Source: Enterococcus_K sp051713825 (GTDB taxonomy: Bacteria; Bacillota; Bacilli; Lactobacillales; Enterococcaceae). From it: a DNA stretch of 64,000 nt. The DNA is taken from contig NZ_JBIOQR010000001.1 of the NCBI RefSeq assembly GCF_051713825.1, positions 1,426,001-1,490,000 on the forward strand, written 5' to 3'. Under the pieces are notes generated by a model, which saw only the letters and a list, made by a program, of their open reading frames with translations, was not told where the DNA came from and did not search any database. Below are positions 52,990 to 61,255 of the stretch, one piece after another; the stretch's first letter is position 1, and each line of letters opens with the position of its first letter. The translations under genes were made by a program, and so were the position numbers.

Positions 52990-53229
52990 CTAGCTCTTCT
53001 TTTGTATATCCCTCATGTGTTCTTCAAAAGAATACCCATCACTTGGTTTGTATGGATTACGTAACATCATTAGGCTAAATTCTACGATTAATTTAGAATT
53101 TTCTCTCAATAGAAGGAATAAATCATCAACTATTTGAGTATTCGTTTTATTAAGATAATGGGCGACTAGGTTAATTTCTTCGTCTATATATTCTTGATAC
53201 GCTTTACTTGAATATTGAAGTAACTCCAC
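52990..53229 (-). CDS. Small hypothetical protein, possibly a 5'-truncated gene
   Basis: 79 residues, helical and acidic (YQEYIDEEINLVAHYLNKTN, ENSKLIVEFSLMMLRNPYKP). The coding frame continues upstream for about 20 more sensible codons (IEVYKIIKNNLSEELFC) to an in-frame TAA. An ATG stands three codons before that TAA (near 53297). A single nonsense mutation may therefore have shortened the gene, and the GTG at 53229 would be only a fallback start. No family recognised. Confidence 0.4.
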   Translation of the reverse strand: MELLQYSSKAYQEYIDEEINLVAHYLNKTNTQIVDDLFLLLRENSKLIVEFSLMMLRNPYKPSDGYSFEEHMRDIQKKS

Positions 53230-53506
53230 ACAAAAAAGCTCTTCTGATAGGTTATTTTTTATAATCTTGTAAACTTCTATCTTCCCTTATAGAGTCATCT
53301 CAGTATGTTTATAATTTTAGGTAGGATAATTCAATATGTAAACTTTCCATTCTTGTCCTATTAAATGGTTTTCTCCATTCTATGCTTGGCTATTTTTAGC
53401 ATAAAATTGGTGAAGCGAGTATAAGAAGTTCGGTAATACATACTCATGTAACGTATGCTGCTTCTATCATACTAAAAAATTTTTCTGTGATTGTTTGTAA
53501 AACCAA

Positions 53507-54238
53507 CTAACGATTGTTGTTTTCTTTCAAGTGATTAGCAGCTATTCCGACATATGCGAGCTTAAAACCATTTGAGATAGCCAAGTTCATAGACGTCGTA
53601 TGAGTAAACTGTGTTGTATAGGTACAAAGATAATCAGGATAGTCCGTTTGAATTTTGTGACAGATTTTATTTAGAAGCTGAGTAGCAATCCCTTTTCCAC
53701 GGCGATGTTCATCAACTTTTAGGCCAATTTCAATCGTTTGTTTTCCAGTTTTATTACAACCAATCAAGCCAATAATTTGATCGTTTTCTATGTATGAAAA
53801 GCCAAAAATATCAGGATTTTTCTCGTCAAAACAAAAACATTCAGAGACTAATGGGTGTTCCTTATAAGTGGTGATTTGTTCTTGCTCAATCAAATGGATA
53901 GCATCACTATCGGCATCCTCTACAGGTTTATTTAAAATAAACAGTGGGAAATAGTTCGTCATCGTTAGGTTATGTGCCTTAAAAGTAGCTCGCAGGTGTT
54001 CTAAATTACGTTCGATACCAAACCATTCGTTAGATTGATTGCCATAGATACGTATCATGTCATTTAAAAATGACTGGTTGGTTGAACGTACATAGAGATG
54101 AGTATTGTAGATGACAAGATACGTGTCCGTTTTCGCATAGATGTTCATTGCGTCACTAACAGGTGCACAAGAAAAGGTATTTCTCGGTTCAATAGTTGTT
54201 GCAAAATCAATTGAAAGCTGTTTATCTAAAAGTTTCAT
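53507..54238 (-). CDS. GNAT family N-acetyltransferase
   Basis: 243 residues. The C-terminal 110 form a GNAT domain. VDEHRRGKGIATQLLNKIC is the acetyl-CoA-binding R/QxxGxG/A loop, preceded by ENDQIIGLIGCNKTGKQTIEIG as the central strands. The N-terminal half (1-125) is a less conserved extension, as in two-part GNATs where one lobe has lost the cofactor loop. Substrate unknown. Transcribed alone from the minus strand. Confidence 0.87.
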   Translation of the reverse strand: MKLLDKQLSIDFATTIEPRNTFSCAPVSDAMNIYAKTDTYLVIYNTHLYVRSTNQSFLNDMIRIYGNQSNEWFGIERNLEHLRATFKAHNLTMTNYFPLFILNKPVEDADSDAIHLIEQEQITTYKEHPLVSECFCFDEKNPDIFGFSYIENDQIIGLIGCNKTGKQTIEIGLKVDEHRRGKGIATQLLNKICHKIQTDYPDYLCTYTTQFTHTTSMNLAISNGFKLAYVGIAANHLKENNNR

Positions 54239-54721
54239 GTATGCTTCTCCTTTTTAAACTAAGAATAGCATTTTGAGTGGGGAAAGGGAAGATGCGAAGA
54301 ACCTAAATCATAAAGCTTTAGCTGCAAAAAGAACTAACAAAAAATAAGAAGCAATAGTTTAGCAAATATATAACATAACTCGTTTAATTTTTTGTAGGTT
54401 ATTTTCTTCGAATATGATATTCTAAAGAAAAGTGATTTATAGAAAATTTATCTGTATTGGAACACCTTTACCAAACAGGCCACATACAAACAGACAAAAA
54501 TAGATACATAAAAATTATTTTTAAAATAGGTCATTCCATGTTTGAAAAAATGGGCGAATAATCGGATAGTTTTCTATGCTCTTTTGATGCTTACTGAAAC
54601 TGATTAGAAATGAAGTGAATGGTAGATGAGTGAAAACTCGCTTCAACTCTTTATTGACTTCTTATTTTTTACTGTTTTTGTGAGTTTAATTTTAGTTTCT
54701 TTATTTTGAGGAGGAGTAGTT
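54239..54721. other. Intergenic region upstream of the Na/Pi cotransporter
   Basis: 480 AT-rich bases with no gene or clear hairpin. It holds the promoters of the divergent acetyltransferase and cotransporter genes. I could not identify a phosphate-control box with confidence. GAGGAGGAG (54709-54717) is the ribosome site of the next gene. Confidence 0.4.
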
Positions 54722-56458
54722 GTGGAGATATCCTATCAGGAAATGTTATTTTTATTTCTCGGAGGACTAGGAATTTTTCTATTTGGTATGAAGTACATGG
54801 GGGATGGCTTGCAAAAAACAGCAGGTGATTCACTACGAGAAATACTCAACACATTTACATCGACGCCTTTACGAGCTGTACTAGCTGGTTTGGTTGTCAC
54901 AGCAATTATTCAGAGCAGTTCGGGAACAACCGTTTTAACGGTAAGCTTAGTAAGTGTTGGTTTTATGTCCCTACGACAAGCAATTGGTGTTATTATGGGC
55001 GCCAATGTGGGAACTACGGTCACGGCCTTTATCATTGGATTTAATTTAAGCTCCTATGCTTTACCGATTATGGGAATTGGCTCTATTTTATTATTCTTCT
55101 CCAAACGTGAAAGAATTAATAATATTGGGCAAATTCTTTTTGGATTTGGTTGTTTATTTTATGGCTTAAAATTAATGGGAAATGGAATGGCTCCGCTACA
55201 AGAGCTTCCTCAATTTGCTGATTTGATGGTTAATGTGGCACATCACCCTATTTTGGGCGTGGGAATCGGAACTTTACTGACGATGGTTTTACAAAGCTCA
55301 AGTGCGACAATTGGTATTCTACAACAGTTATATACGCAAGGAAGTTTAGAAATCGGTGCAGCTTTACCTATCCTTTTTGGTGATAATATTGGGACGACAA
55401 TAACAGCGGTAATCGCAGCTTTAGGAACAAGTATTGCAGCGAAAAGAACAGCGGCTTCTCATGTGGTCTTTAATTTGGTAGGTGCTGTGATTTTTACAAT
55501 CCTTTTATCGCCATTTACTTCAGTTGTTTTAAAGGTGACGGAAGTCTTTGGATTAAATCCAGCAATGCAGATTGCAGTGGCTCACGGAATTTTTAATTTT
55601 TCTAATTTATTAATTCAATTCTGGTTTATTGGACAAATTGAACAGCTGGTGCGCAAAATTATTCCTGGGTCGGATAAAGAGAGTGGCATCAACTTCACTC
55701 CGTCTAATTTAAATGAAGCAATTATACAAAATTCCCCAACTTTAGCATTAAATCAAGCAAAAATTGAATTATTACAAATGGGGGAATATGTATTAGGTGC
55801 ATATGAGTCAACTAAGTTTTTCTATGAAAAACAAGACCCTATTGATCGAGAAAATGTTACTCAGTATGAGACAGCAATTAACGACATGGATAATCGATTA
55901 ACAGAGTACCTCGTGCAACTATCTTCGACTGAGCTGACGATAGCAGAAAGTCATGAACAAACAATGATGTTAGAGTTAACCAAGGATTTAGAACGAATTG
56001 GCGATCATTGTGGAAATATCATTCGAAATATTGATGAAGCAATTAAGCTAGAGAAGAAGCAGCAAGCAAAAGATAAAAAGTTAGGGAAATCTTCTAGTCG
56101 CGAGATGACACTAACTTATGATGAAGATTTAATTGAATTATTTAATAAAGTTAAGAAAAATATTGAGGATTCACTTTGCGCATTTGAAAAGAATGACAAA
56201 GAAATGGCTGCACATATATTAGAACGAGAAGAACAGATTGATGAACGTGTTAGACTACTTCGTAAGAAATACATTTCAATTATGAATAGTGGCCAAGGTA
56301 GAGCTGCAGATAGTATGCTGTTTATTGATTCCGCATCTAACTTGGAAAGAATGAGTGACCGTTCTGTTCATATGGCCAAATATGTTCTAGGTGAACGGTA
56401 TGGAACAGAGACTATTGCTGTAGAGCATTCTATCAATCCAATTATTGTCGAAAATTAA
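54722..56458 (+). CDS. Na/Pi cotransporter family protein with PhoU-like tail
   Basis: 578 residues. Two inverted repeats of a Na/Pi cotransporter domain (residues about 8-310) are marked by the paired QSSSGTT and QSSSATIG motifs that line the transport path. A helical PhoU-like domain (about 345-560; ELTKDLERIGDHCGNIIRNI and LERMSDRSVHMAKYVLGERY) follows on the cytoplasmic side. Members import phosphate with sodium, or export it, and the PhoU part may sense or gate. GTG start at 54722 with a very strong ribosome site. Monocistronic. Confidence 0.93.
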   Translation: MEISYQEMLFLFLGGLGIFLFGMKYMGDGLQKTAGDSLREILNTFTSTPLRAVLAGLVVTAIIQSSSGTTVLTVSLVSVGFMSLRQAIGVIMGANVGTTVTAFIIGFNLSSYALPIMGIGSILLFFSKRERINNIGQILFGFGCLFYGLKLMGNGMAPLQELPQFADLMVNVAHHPILGVGIGTLLTMVLQSSSATIGILQQLYTQGSLEIGAALPILFGDNIGTTITAVIAALGTSIAAKRTAASHVVFNLVGAVIFTILLSPFTSVVLKVTEVFGLNPAMQIAVAHGIFNFSNLLIQFWFIGQIEQLVRKIIPGSDKESGINFTPSNLNEAIIQNSPTLALNQAKIELLQMGEYVLGAYESTKFFYEKQDPIDRENVTQYETAINDMDNRLTEYLVQLSSTELTIAESHEQTMMLELTKDLERIGDHCGNIIRNIDEAIKLEKKQQAKDKKLGKSSSREMTLTYDEDLIELFNKVKKNIEDSLCAFEKNDKEMAAHILEREEQIDERVRLLRKKYISIMNSGQGRAADSMLFIDSASNLERMSDRSVHMAKYVLGERYGTETIAVEHSINPIIVEN

Positions 56459-56497
56459 TGGTAAAATAGCCGCTGAAGTGCATAATTAAGTTAACAA

Positions 56498-56547
56498 AGA
56501 GACAGATTTGAAGAGGTAATTTTCTCCTTCAAGGCTGTCTCTTTCAG
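56498..56547 (+). terminator. Rho-independent terminator
   Basis: AAAGAGACAG with GATTTGAAG extension pairs with CCTTCAA and CTGTCTCTTT; the stem is imperfect but long. Confidence 0.75.
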
Positions 56548-56790
56548 TTATCTTAGGAAATATTTATACTTTATTACCATCTAGCTGAAATTATATGGAA
56601 GTTGAAAAATTATTCTAAGTAACACTGATCATGTTACTCAGTGAATCAGTAAGTGACTAGAATATTGTTGCCTTCTAAAGAGAACTTTTAATAGAGACTA
56701 GGACAGATGTTTGCATTATGTCTCACTTTCATCTAACTATCTTGTATTTAAGAAAGAAATTTTTAAATTATTTCTAAGTCAATTATTTGC

Positions 56791-56821
56791 TTGACAAACA
56801 AGGGTCAGTGAATGGTACAAT
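56791..56821 (+). promoter_or_regulatory. Promoter of the osmolyte/ergothioneine-type ABC importer
   Basis: A consensus TTGACA (56791-56796) and TACAAT (56816-56821) with a 19-nt spacer. Its position over the in-frame ATG at 56812 shows that translation must start later, at 56881. Confidence 0.7.
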
Positions 56822-56880
56822 ATAGATCCCAAAGAACATATGTTCGTTTTTTAAATAAATCAAAGGTGGCTGTTGTTCAT

Positions 56881-57864
56881 ATGATAAAGTTTCAAAAGGT
56901 GTCAAAAGAATATGAGGGAACCCAGATACTGACTGAACTTGATTTGGCGGTTCAAGAAGGAGAATTTCTTGTTCTGGTTGGCCCGAGTGGTAGCGGGAAA
57001 ACGACCACTCTAAAGATGATCAATCGTCTCATTGAACCTTCTCAGGGAGAAATTTTGTTTGATCAGAAAAAAATTGTTGATTATGATAAACGAGAATTAC
57101 GTTTGCGGATTGGTTACGTGCTCCAACAAATTGCGTTATTTCCTAATCTAACTGTCGCAGAAAATATTGAATTAATTCCTGAGATGAAGTTATGGAAAAA
57201 AGAAAAACGCAGAGCACGAACCATCGAGCTTTTGGCAAAGGTGGGGCTTTCACCAGATAAGTACTTACATCGAAAACCGGCAGAACTTTCTGGTGGGGAA
57301 CAACAAAGAATAGGCATTTTACGCGCGATAGCCGCAAATCCAGATGTTATCTTAATGGATGAGCCTTTTAGTGCCTTGGATCCGCTTTCTAAAAGTCAGC
57401 TACAGGTGTTGATCAAAGAAATACATAAGGATATTTCTAGTACCATTATTTTTGTGACACATGATATGAATGAGGCATTACTATTAGGTGATCGGATTTG
57501 TCTCATGAAAGAAGGCAAAATTGTTCAGATAGATACGGCTGAAGAGATTAGAAAACATCCAGCCAATCAGTTTGTAGCTAGTTTCTTTCAAAAAGAAGCC
57601 TTCGATTTGTCCAATTATCGAATAGAGAATTTAGCGGAGCTTGGCTTATTTACTCAATTGGTGAAGCCTACCAGTCTGATTGATGAGCCACTTATTTCAA
57701 GCAAAACGAGTTTAGTAAATGTGATTGAGCAATTGGCAGAGGGGAAAAGACTGTATGTGGAAGTAAACAATCAAGCTGTTTATGAAGTAACTCCGAAAGC
57801 GATTATTTCATTTCTAAGCAAAAAGCAAGAGGGAGGCGAAGCAAGTGATGAATCATTTGGTTGA
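56881..57864 (+). CDS. egtUA: ABC importer ATPase, OpuCA/EgtUA type
   Basis: 327 residues from ATG 56881 (AAGGTGG about 12 bases upstream; an earlier in-frame ATG lies in the promoter). Walker A GPSGSGKTT, signature LSGGEQQR, Walker B VILMDEPFSALD and switch FVTHD are all canonical. The C-terminal 90 residues after the ATPase core are the extension typical of quaternary-amine importers (OpuA/OpuC/ProV class), here short and without two clear CBS domains. It overlaps the permease gene by 20 bases. It powers uptake through the fused permease/binding protein. The EgtU name rests on the partner's similarity and is less certain than the class. Confidence 0.8.
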   Translation: MIKFQKVSKEYEGTQILTELDLAVQEGEFLVLVGPSGSGKTTTLKMINRLIEPSQGEILFDQKKIVDYDKRELRLRIGYVLQQIALFPNLTVAENIELIPEMKLWKKEKRRARTIELLAKVGLSPDKYLHRKPAELSGGEQQRIGILRAIAANPDVILMDEPFSALDPLSKSQLQVLIKEIHKDISSTIIFVTHDMNEALLLGDRICLMKEGKIVQIDTAEEIRKHPANQFVASFFQKEAFDLSNYRIENLAELGLFTQLVKPTSLIDEPLISSKTSLVNVIEQLAEGKRLYVEVNNQAVYEVTPKAIISFLSKKQEGGEASDESFG

Positions 57865-59365
57865 AACATTTTTGACGAGAAGGGAAGAATACCTGCAAGC
57901 CTTGGTGGAGCATACTCAATTATCGCTTCTCTCCTTGTTACTGGCTGTTTTAATTGCTATACCTTTAGCGTTTATCTTGTTGCAACATAAACGTGGAGCT
58001 GAATTTTTCTTACAAATTACAGGGATCTTTCAAACAATTCCGTCGTTGGCTTTGTTGGGCTTATTAATCCCAATTATCGGAATTGGAACACCACCAGCAG
58101 TGATTGCCCTGGTCATGTATGCCTTATTCCCCATTTTACAGAATACCTATACTGGTCTATCAGAAATCGACCCTTCATTGGAGGAAGCCGCCGAAGCTTT
58201 TGGACTGTCTAAAAAAGAGAAACTACTGAAATTTCAAATTCAATTAGCATTGCCGTACATTGTTTCAGGGGTCCGGTCAGCTGCGGTGATGATTATTGGG
58301 ACTTCGACATTAGCTGCTTTAGTTGGTGCGGGTGGATTAGGAACGTTTATTTTGTTGGGCATTGATCGAAATAATGTTTCCTTAATTTTAATTGGAGCAA
58401 TTTCCTCAGCCATTCTAGCGGTTATTTTCAATTATGGCATTTACTTATTGGAGAAAACTTCTTTAAGGAAGATGATGGCTATTTTTATTTTACTTTTCAG
58501 TGTACTGATTGGTTCCTACATTTACACGAGTCAAGAAGATTCAAAGGAACGCATAGTGATTGCTGGAAAGCTTGGCGCAGAGCCAGATATCTTGATTAAC
58601 ATGTATAAAGAATTAATAGAAGAGAATAGTGACATTCAGGTAAGTCTTAAATCTAATTTTGGAAAGACAAGTTTTCTCTACAATGCACTTAAATCAGGGG
58701 AAATAGATATCTATCCTGAATATACGGGGACAGTGGTAGAGACCCTATTATATGAAGCTGATGAACCTTCCAATGACTCACGAGAGGTCTATGAGTATGC
58801 TCGAAATAAAATTGCTGAGCAAGATCATCTAACTCTCTTAGAACCGATGAACTTTCAGAATACTTATGCTATTGCGGTAAAACGTTCCTTTGCGCAAGAG
58901 AATCATCTAAAAACAATCGAGGATTTGGAGAAAGTCGCAGGTCAACTGAAGGCCGGCTTCACACTAGAATTTATTGATCGAGAAGATGGTTATAAAGGCC
59001 TTCAAAAGGTCTATGGTTTATCCATGAATGTTCAGTCAATGGAGCCATCACTTAGGTATCAAGCGATAGATACCGGCGATGTAAATATAGTGGATGCCTA
59101 TTCAACGGATAGTGAGCTTAAACGGTATGACTTAGTTACTTTGGAGGATTCAAAAGAGCTATTTCCACCATACCAAGGAGCGCCATTATTGAGAGAAGAA
59201 ACACTAGAAAAATATCCCAATTTAAAAAAATGGTTGGCTCCTTTAACAGGAAAAATTACAGAAGCCGAGATGAGCGAGATGAATTACCAAGTCAATGTGA
59301 AGGGGCATGATCCAAAAGAGATCGCTCATGACTATTTGGTAAAAGAAGGACTAGTGAAAGAGTAA
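57845..59365 (+). CDS. egtUBC: Fused ABC permease/substrate-binding protein, EgtUBC-like
   Basis: 506 residues. The permease part (about 1-215) contains the EAAEAFGLSKKEKLLKFQI coupling loop. A linking helix (about 213-232) leads to an external binding domain of about 275 residues (KLGAEPDILINMYKELIEEN, YPEYTGTVVETLL, AGFTLEFIDREDGYKGLQ). The length and order equal the fused permease/binding proteins once annotated as betaine or choline importers. From memory the binding domain is especially close to the pneumococcal protein later shown to take up ergothioneine (EgtU). Substrate is therefore ergothioneine or, less likely, betaine, carnitine or choline. Start ATG ATG at 57845/57848 inside the ATPase gene. 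Confidence 0.82.
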   Translation: MMNHLVETFLTRREEYLQALVEHTQLSLLSLLLAVLIAIPLAFILLQHKRGAEFFLQITGIFQTIPSLALLGLLIPIIGIGTPPAVIALVMYALFPILQNTYTGLSEIDPSLEEAAEAFGLSKKEKLLKFQIQLALPYIVSGVRSAAVMIIGTSTLAALVGAGGLGTFILLGIDRNNVSLILIGAISSAILAVIFNYGIYLLEKTSLRKMMAIFILLFSVLIGSYIYTSQEDSKERIVIAGKLGAEPDILINMYKELIEENSDIQVSLKSNFGKTSFLYNALKSGEIDIYPEYTGTVVETLLYEADEPSNDSREVYEYARNKIAEQDHLTLLEPMNFQNTYAIAVKRSFAQENHLKTIEDLEKVAGQLKAGFTLEFIDREDGYKGLQKVYGLSMNVQSMEPSLRYQAIDTGDVNIVDAYSTDSELKRYDLVTLEDSKELFPPYQGAPLLREETLEKYPNLKKWLAPLTGKITEAEMSEMNYQVNVKGHDPKEIAHDYLVKEGLVKE

Positions 59366-59448
59366 TTTTTGATTCATTAGAGCTGCCTACGTGAGAAAGC
59401 CGTGTAAAACAGATGGTTAATTTTTTGAGACAGGACACGAGTGTGAAG

Positions 59449-59503
59449 GGAAGAGACAGATTTGAGAGAAAAAAACATCTCCTCAAATCTGTCTCTTTTC
59501 GGT
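59449..59503. terminator. Bidirectional terminator between convergent genes
   Basis: AAGAGACAGATTTGAG pairs with CTCAAATCTGTCTCTT around an A-rich loop with TTTTCGG after it; on the minus strand the A/T runs also suit termination of the oxidoreductase gene. Confidence 0.85.
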
Positions 59504-60090
59504 TATTCCTGAGAGAACATTTTTTCAACTTTAATCAGCCATTTTTTTCTAGTGGTATCAGAGCTAGCTTTAACCATATTAAAACTACACCATCTCACAT
59601 TTTTTATTCCTGATTTTTTTAGTGTTCCCTTTATAAGGGCTTTTTTTATCGCGTTTCCATAAACCAATTTGTACATGATTTTTGGCGTATTCATCGTGGT
59701 AATGACCGTCGTGGATTTTAACTTGGTTAAAGAACCAATCATACCATAACCTGATTTGGTATAGGTGAATGTAGCGCCTGGAAAGATGACTTTATCAATG
59801 AAGCCTTTCATCATAGCTGGCATCAATTCCCACCAAATAGGGAAGATAAAGACTAGGTGGTCCGCTTGTTTGATTCTTTGAATATAGTCAAGTGCTTGTA
59901 AATCAATAGCTTCATGATTTCTAAAGGCAAGCAGGTCTTGCCCCGTCATCACCGGATTAAATTTATCCTTATCTAAGTCTAAGAGATCTACTGTGTGACC
60001 CGCTTTTTTAGCTCCGTTTATTACGGCTTCTAGTAATGCATGACAGAAGCTGCCGTTATAGGGATGGTTGTAGACAATAACAGTATTCAT
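59503..60090 (-). CDS. NAD(P)H oxidoreductase, flavodoxin-like fold
   Basis: 195 residues. MNTVIVYNHPYNGSFCHALL is the FMN/FAD phosphate-binding start of the quinone-reductase (NQO/MdaB/KefF) family. FIFPIWWELMPAMMKGFIDK is the conserved second block and GMIGSLTKLKSTTVITTMNTP the third. These flavoproteins reduce quinones or other small electrophiles with NAD(P)H. It lies downstream of a Crp-family gene on the same strand (about 60 bases between), suggesting shared control. Terminated by the hairpin it shares with the EgtU-like operon. Confidence 0.9.
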   Translation of the reverse strand: MNTVIVYNHPYNGSFCHALLEAVINGAKKAGHTVDLLDLDKDKFNPVMTGQDLLAFRNHEAIDLQALDYIQRIKQADHLVFIFPIWWELMPAMMKGFIDKVIFPGATFTYTKSGYGMIGSLTKLKSTTVITTMNTPKIMYKLVYGNAIKKALIKGTLKKSGIKNVRWCSFNMVKASSDTTRKKWLIKVEKMFSQE

Positions 60091-60153
60091 AATTCATTCC
60101 TCCAATTAGTTTGTATCCACAGTCTAACTGGTGAAAATAACTGACGCATTATC

Positions 60154-60717
60154 TTATGTTAATTTCATCCGCCCTCTAATTCGACTGAGAGACACGGGCG
60201 TAATTCCTAGATAGGAAGCAATATAGTGGTGGGGAACTCGGTCAATTATTTCTGGTTCATTTGCTACTAAATTTAGATACCTCTTTTCGGGAGAGTCTTT
60301 GATACGTGCCAAAAAATAATTGGTATAACTGACAAAACGCTCACTGATTAATTTGGTGAGGTACGTATTAATTTCTGGAAATTGATCAATTAATTGATTA
60401 AAATCCGTCATGCTTAATGCGGTTACTGTAGTATCCTCAATACTCTCAATCGAAAAAATACTCGGTTTTTGTTGATACCAACTTTCAAAAGAAGCAACCA
60501 TTTGATTTTCAAAGAAAAACTGAACGGTAATATCACGGCCCTCATCATTGTTCCAAAGTCTTAAGGCTCCGCTATCAATAAAATAAAGATGGGTGGCGAC
60601 TTCGCCTTCAGAAAGTAGTATGGTTTTACTTGGGACCTCTTTTCGAGTAAATAGGTGTTTAATTTTTGACCAATTTTCTTCTAATATTGGCATCTTTTTA
60701 AAATAATATGGCTTCAT
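60154..60717 (-). CDS. Crp/Fnr family regulator
   Basis: 187 residues from ATG 60717, chosen because AAAGGAAG lies upstream and the earlier in-frame ATG (60762) overlaps a promoter -10 box. An N-terminal cyclic-nucleotide-binding-like beta barrel (LLSEGEVATHLYFIDSGALR) and a C-terminal short helix-turn-helix (HYIASYLGITPVSLSRIRGR) are seen. The usual cAMP-contact Arg-Ser pair is not evident, so it likely senses something else, as most Firmicute members do. It may control the oxidoreductase gene beside it. Confidence 0.88.
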   Translation of the reverse strand: MKPYYFKKMPILEENWSKIKHLFTRKEVPSKTILLSEGEVATHLYFIDSGALRLWNNDEGRDITVQFFFENQMVASFESWYQQKPSIFSIESIEDTTVTALSMTDFNQLIDQFPEINTYLTKLISERFVSYTNYFLARIKDSPEKRYLNLVANEPEIIDRVPHHYIASYLGITPVSLSRIRGRMKLT

Positions 60718-60761
60718 TTTGAAAACATCTTCCTTTACTAATTTTCTAACTTTTACAATCA

Positions 60762-60789
60762 TGTATAATCATTTATTGGCTAAGTGTAA
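60762..60789 (-). promoter_or_regulatory. Promoter of the Crp-family gene
   Basis: On the minus strand TTACAC (60784-60789) and TATACA (60762-60767) are 16 bases apart. Confidence 0.5.
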
Positions 60790-60891
60790 CATAACTGGTA
60801 GTTAAAAATAAAAAATTTCTACAGGGGAATTCTTGTGACAGTATGATAGTGAGCAGGGCACAGGTTTTGGACTAGGGGCATAATTTTGAAT

Positions 60892-60920
60892 TTGACTTAT
60901 TAATTTTTCTTTGTTATTAT
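60892..60920 (+). promoter_or_regulatory. Promoter of the MutS2-like gene
   Basis: TTGACT (60892-60897), a 17-nt spacer, TATTAT (60915-60920): near consensus, pointing to the MutS2-like gene over 330 bases away. Confidence 0.7.
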
Positions 60921-60926
60921 TTGTGC

Positions 60927-61255
60927 AACAAATCAACTACTAATGAAATGAGTGAACTTTTTGAGTGCAAGAGATATCTAAACAAACGAAATTAAATCAA
61001 CGAATAGTCTTACTAAACGTAATCTTATTTGTTGTACCCAATATTTTTAGTTTGAGATATCTGTTATATTATAGGCACAAATAGTAGTTCTGACGGAGAA
61101 AAATTCGTTTTTTTCGGAATCATAGAATGATTTATTTGGGGATAATCCAGAAGTTAAATTAAGAGCTTGGGAAATTTTACTAATTTTCTAGGCTCTTTTT
61201 ATTTTGAGTTGATTTGTTAAAGCAGGTGTCTCTTTATCAGAAAGAGAGAATAAAA
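60927..61255 (+). promoter_or_regulatory. Long structured leader with attenuator-like hairpin
   Basis: The predicted transcript has about 330 untranslated bases. GCAACAAAT near its 5' end can pair with ATTTGTTGT near 61028-61037. AGATATCT occurs twice (about 60972 and 61053). AAGAGCTTGGGAAA (61159-61174) pairs with TTTTCTAGGCTCTT before a run of Ts ending at about 61202, a terminator inside the leader. A five-codon frame (ATG 61128, MIYLG) precedes it. Together this suggests transcription attenuation, possibly by ribosome stalling. Mechanism not shown. Confidence 0.55.

Noticed and set aside
56812..56880. Earlier ATG for the ABC ATPase
   Set aside because: The codon lies within the promoter -10 region and the added residues are not part of an ABC ATPase.
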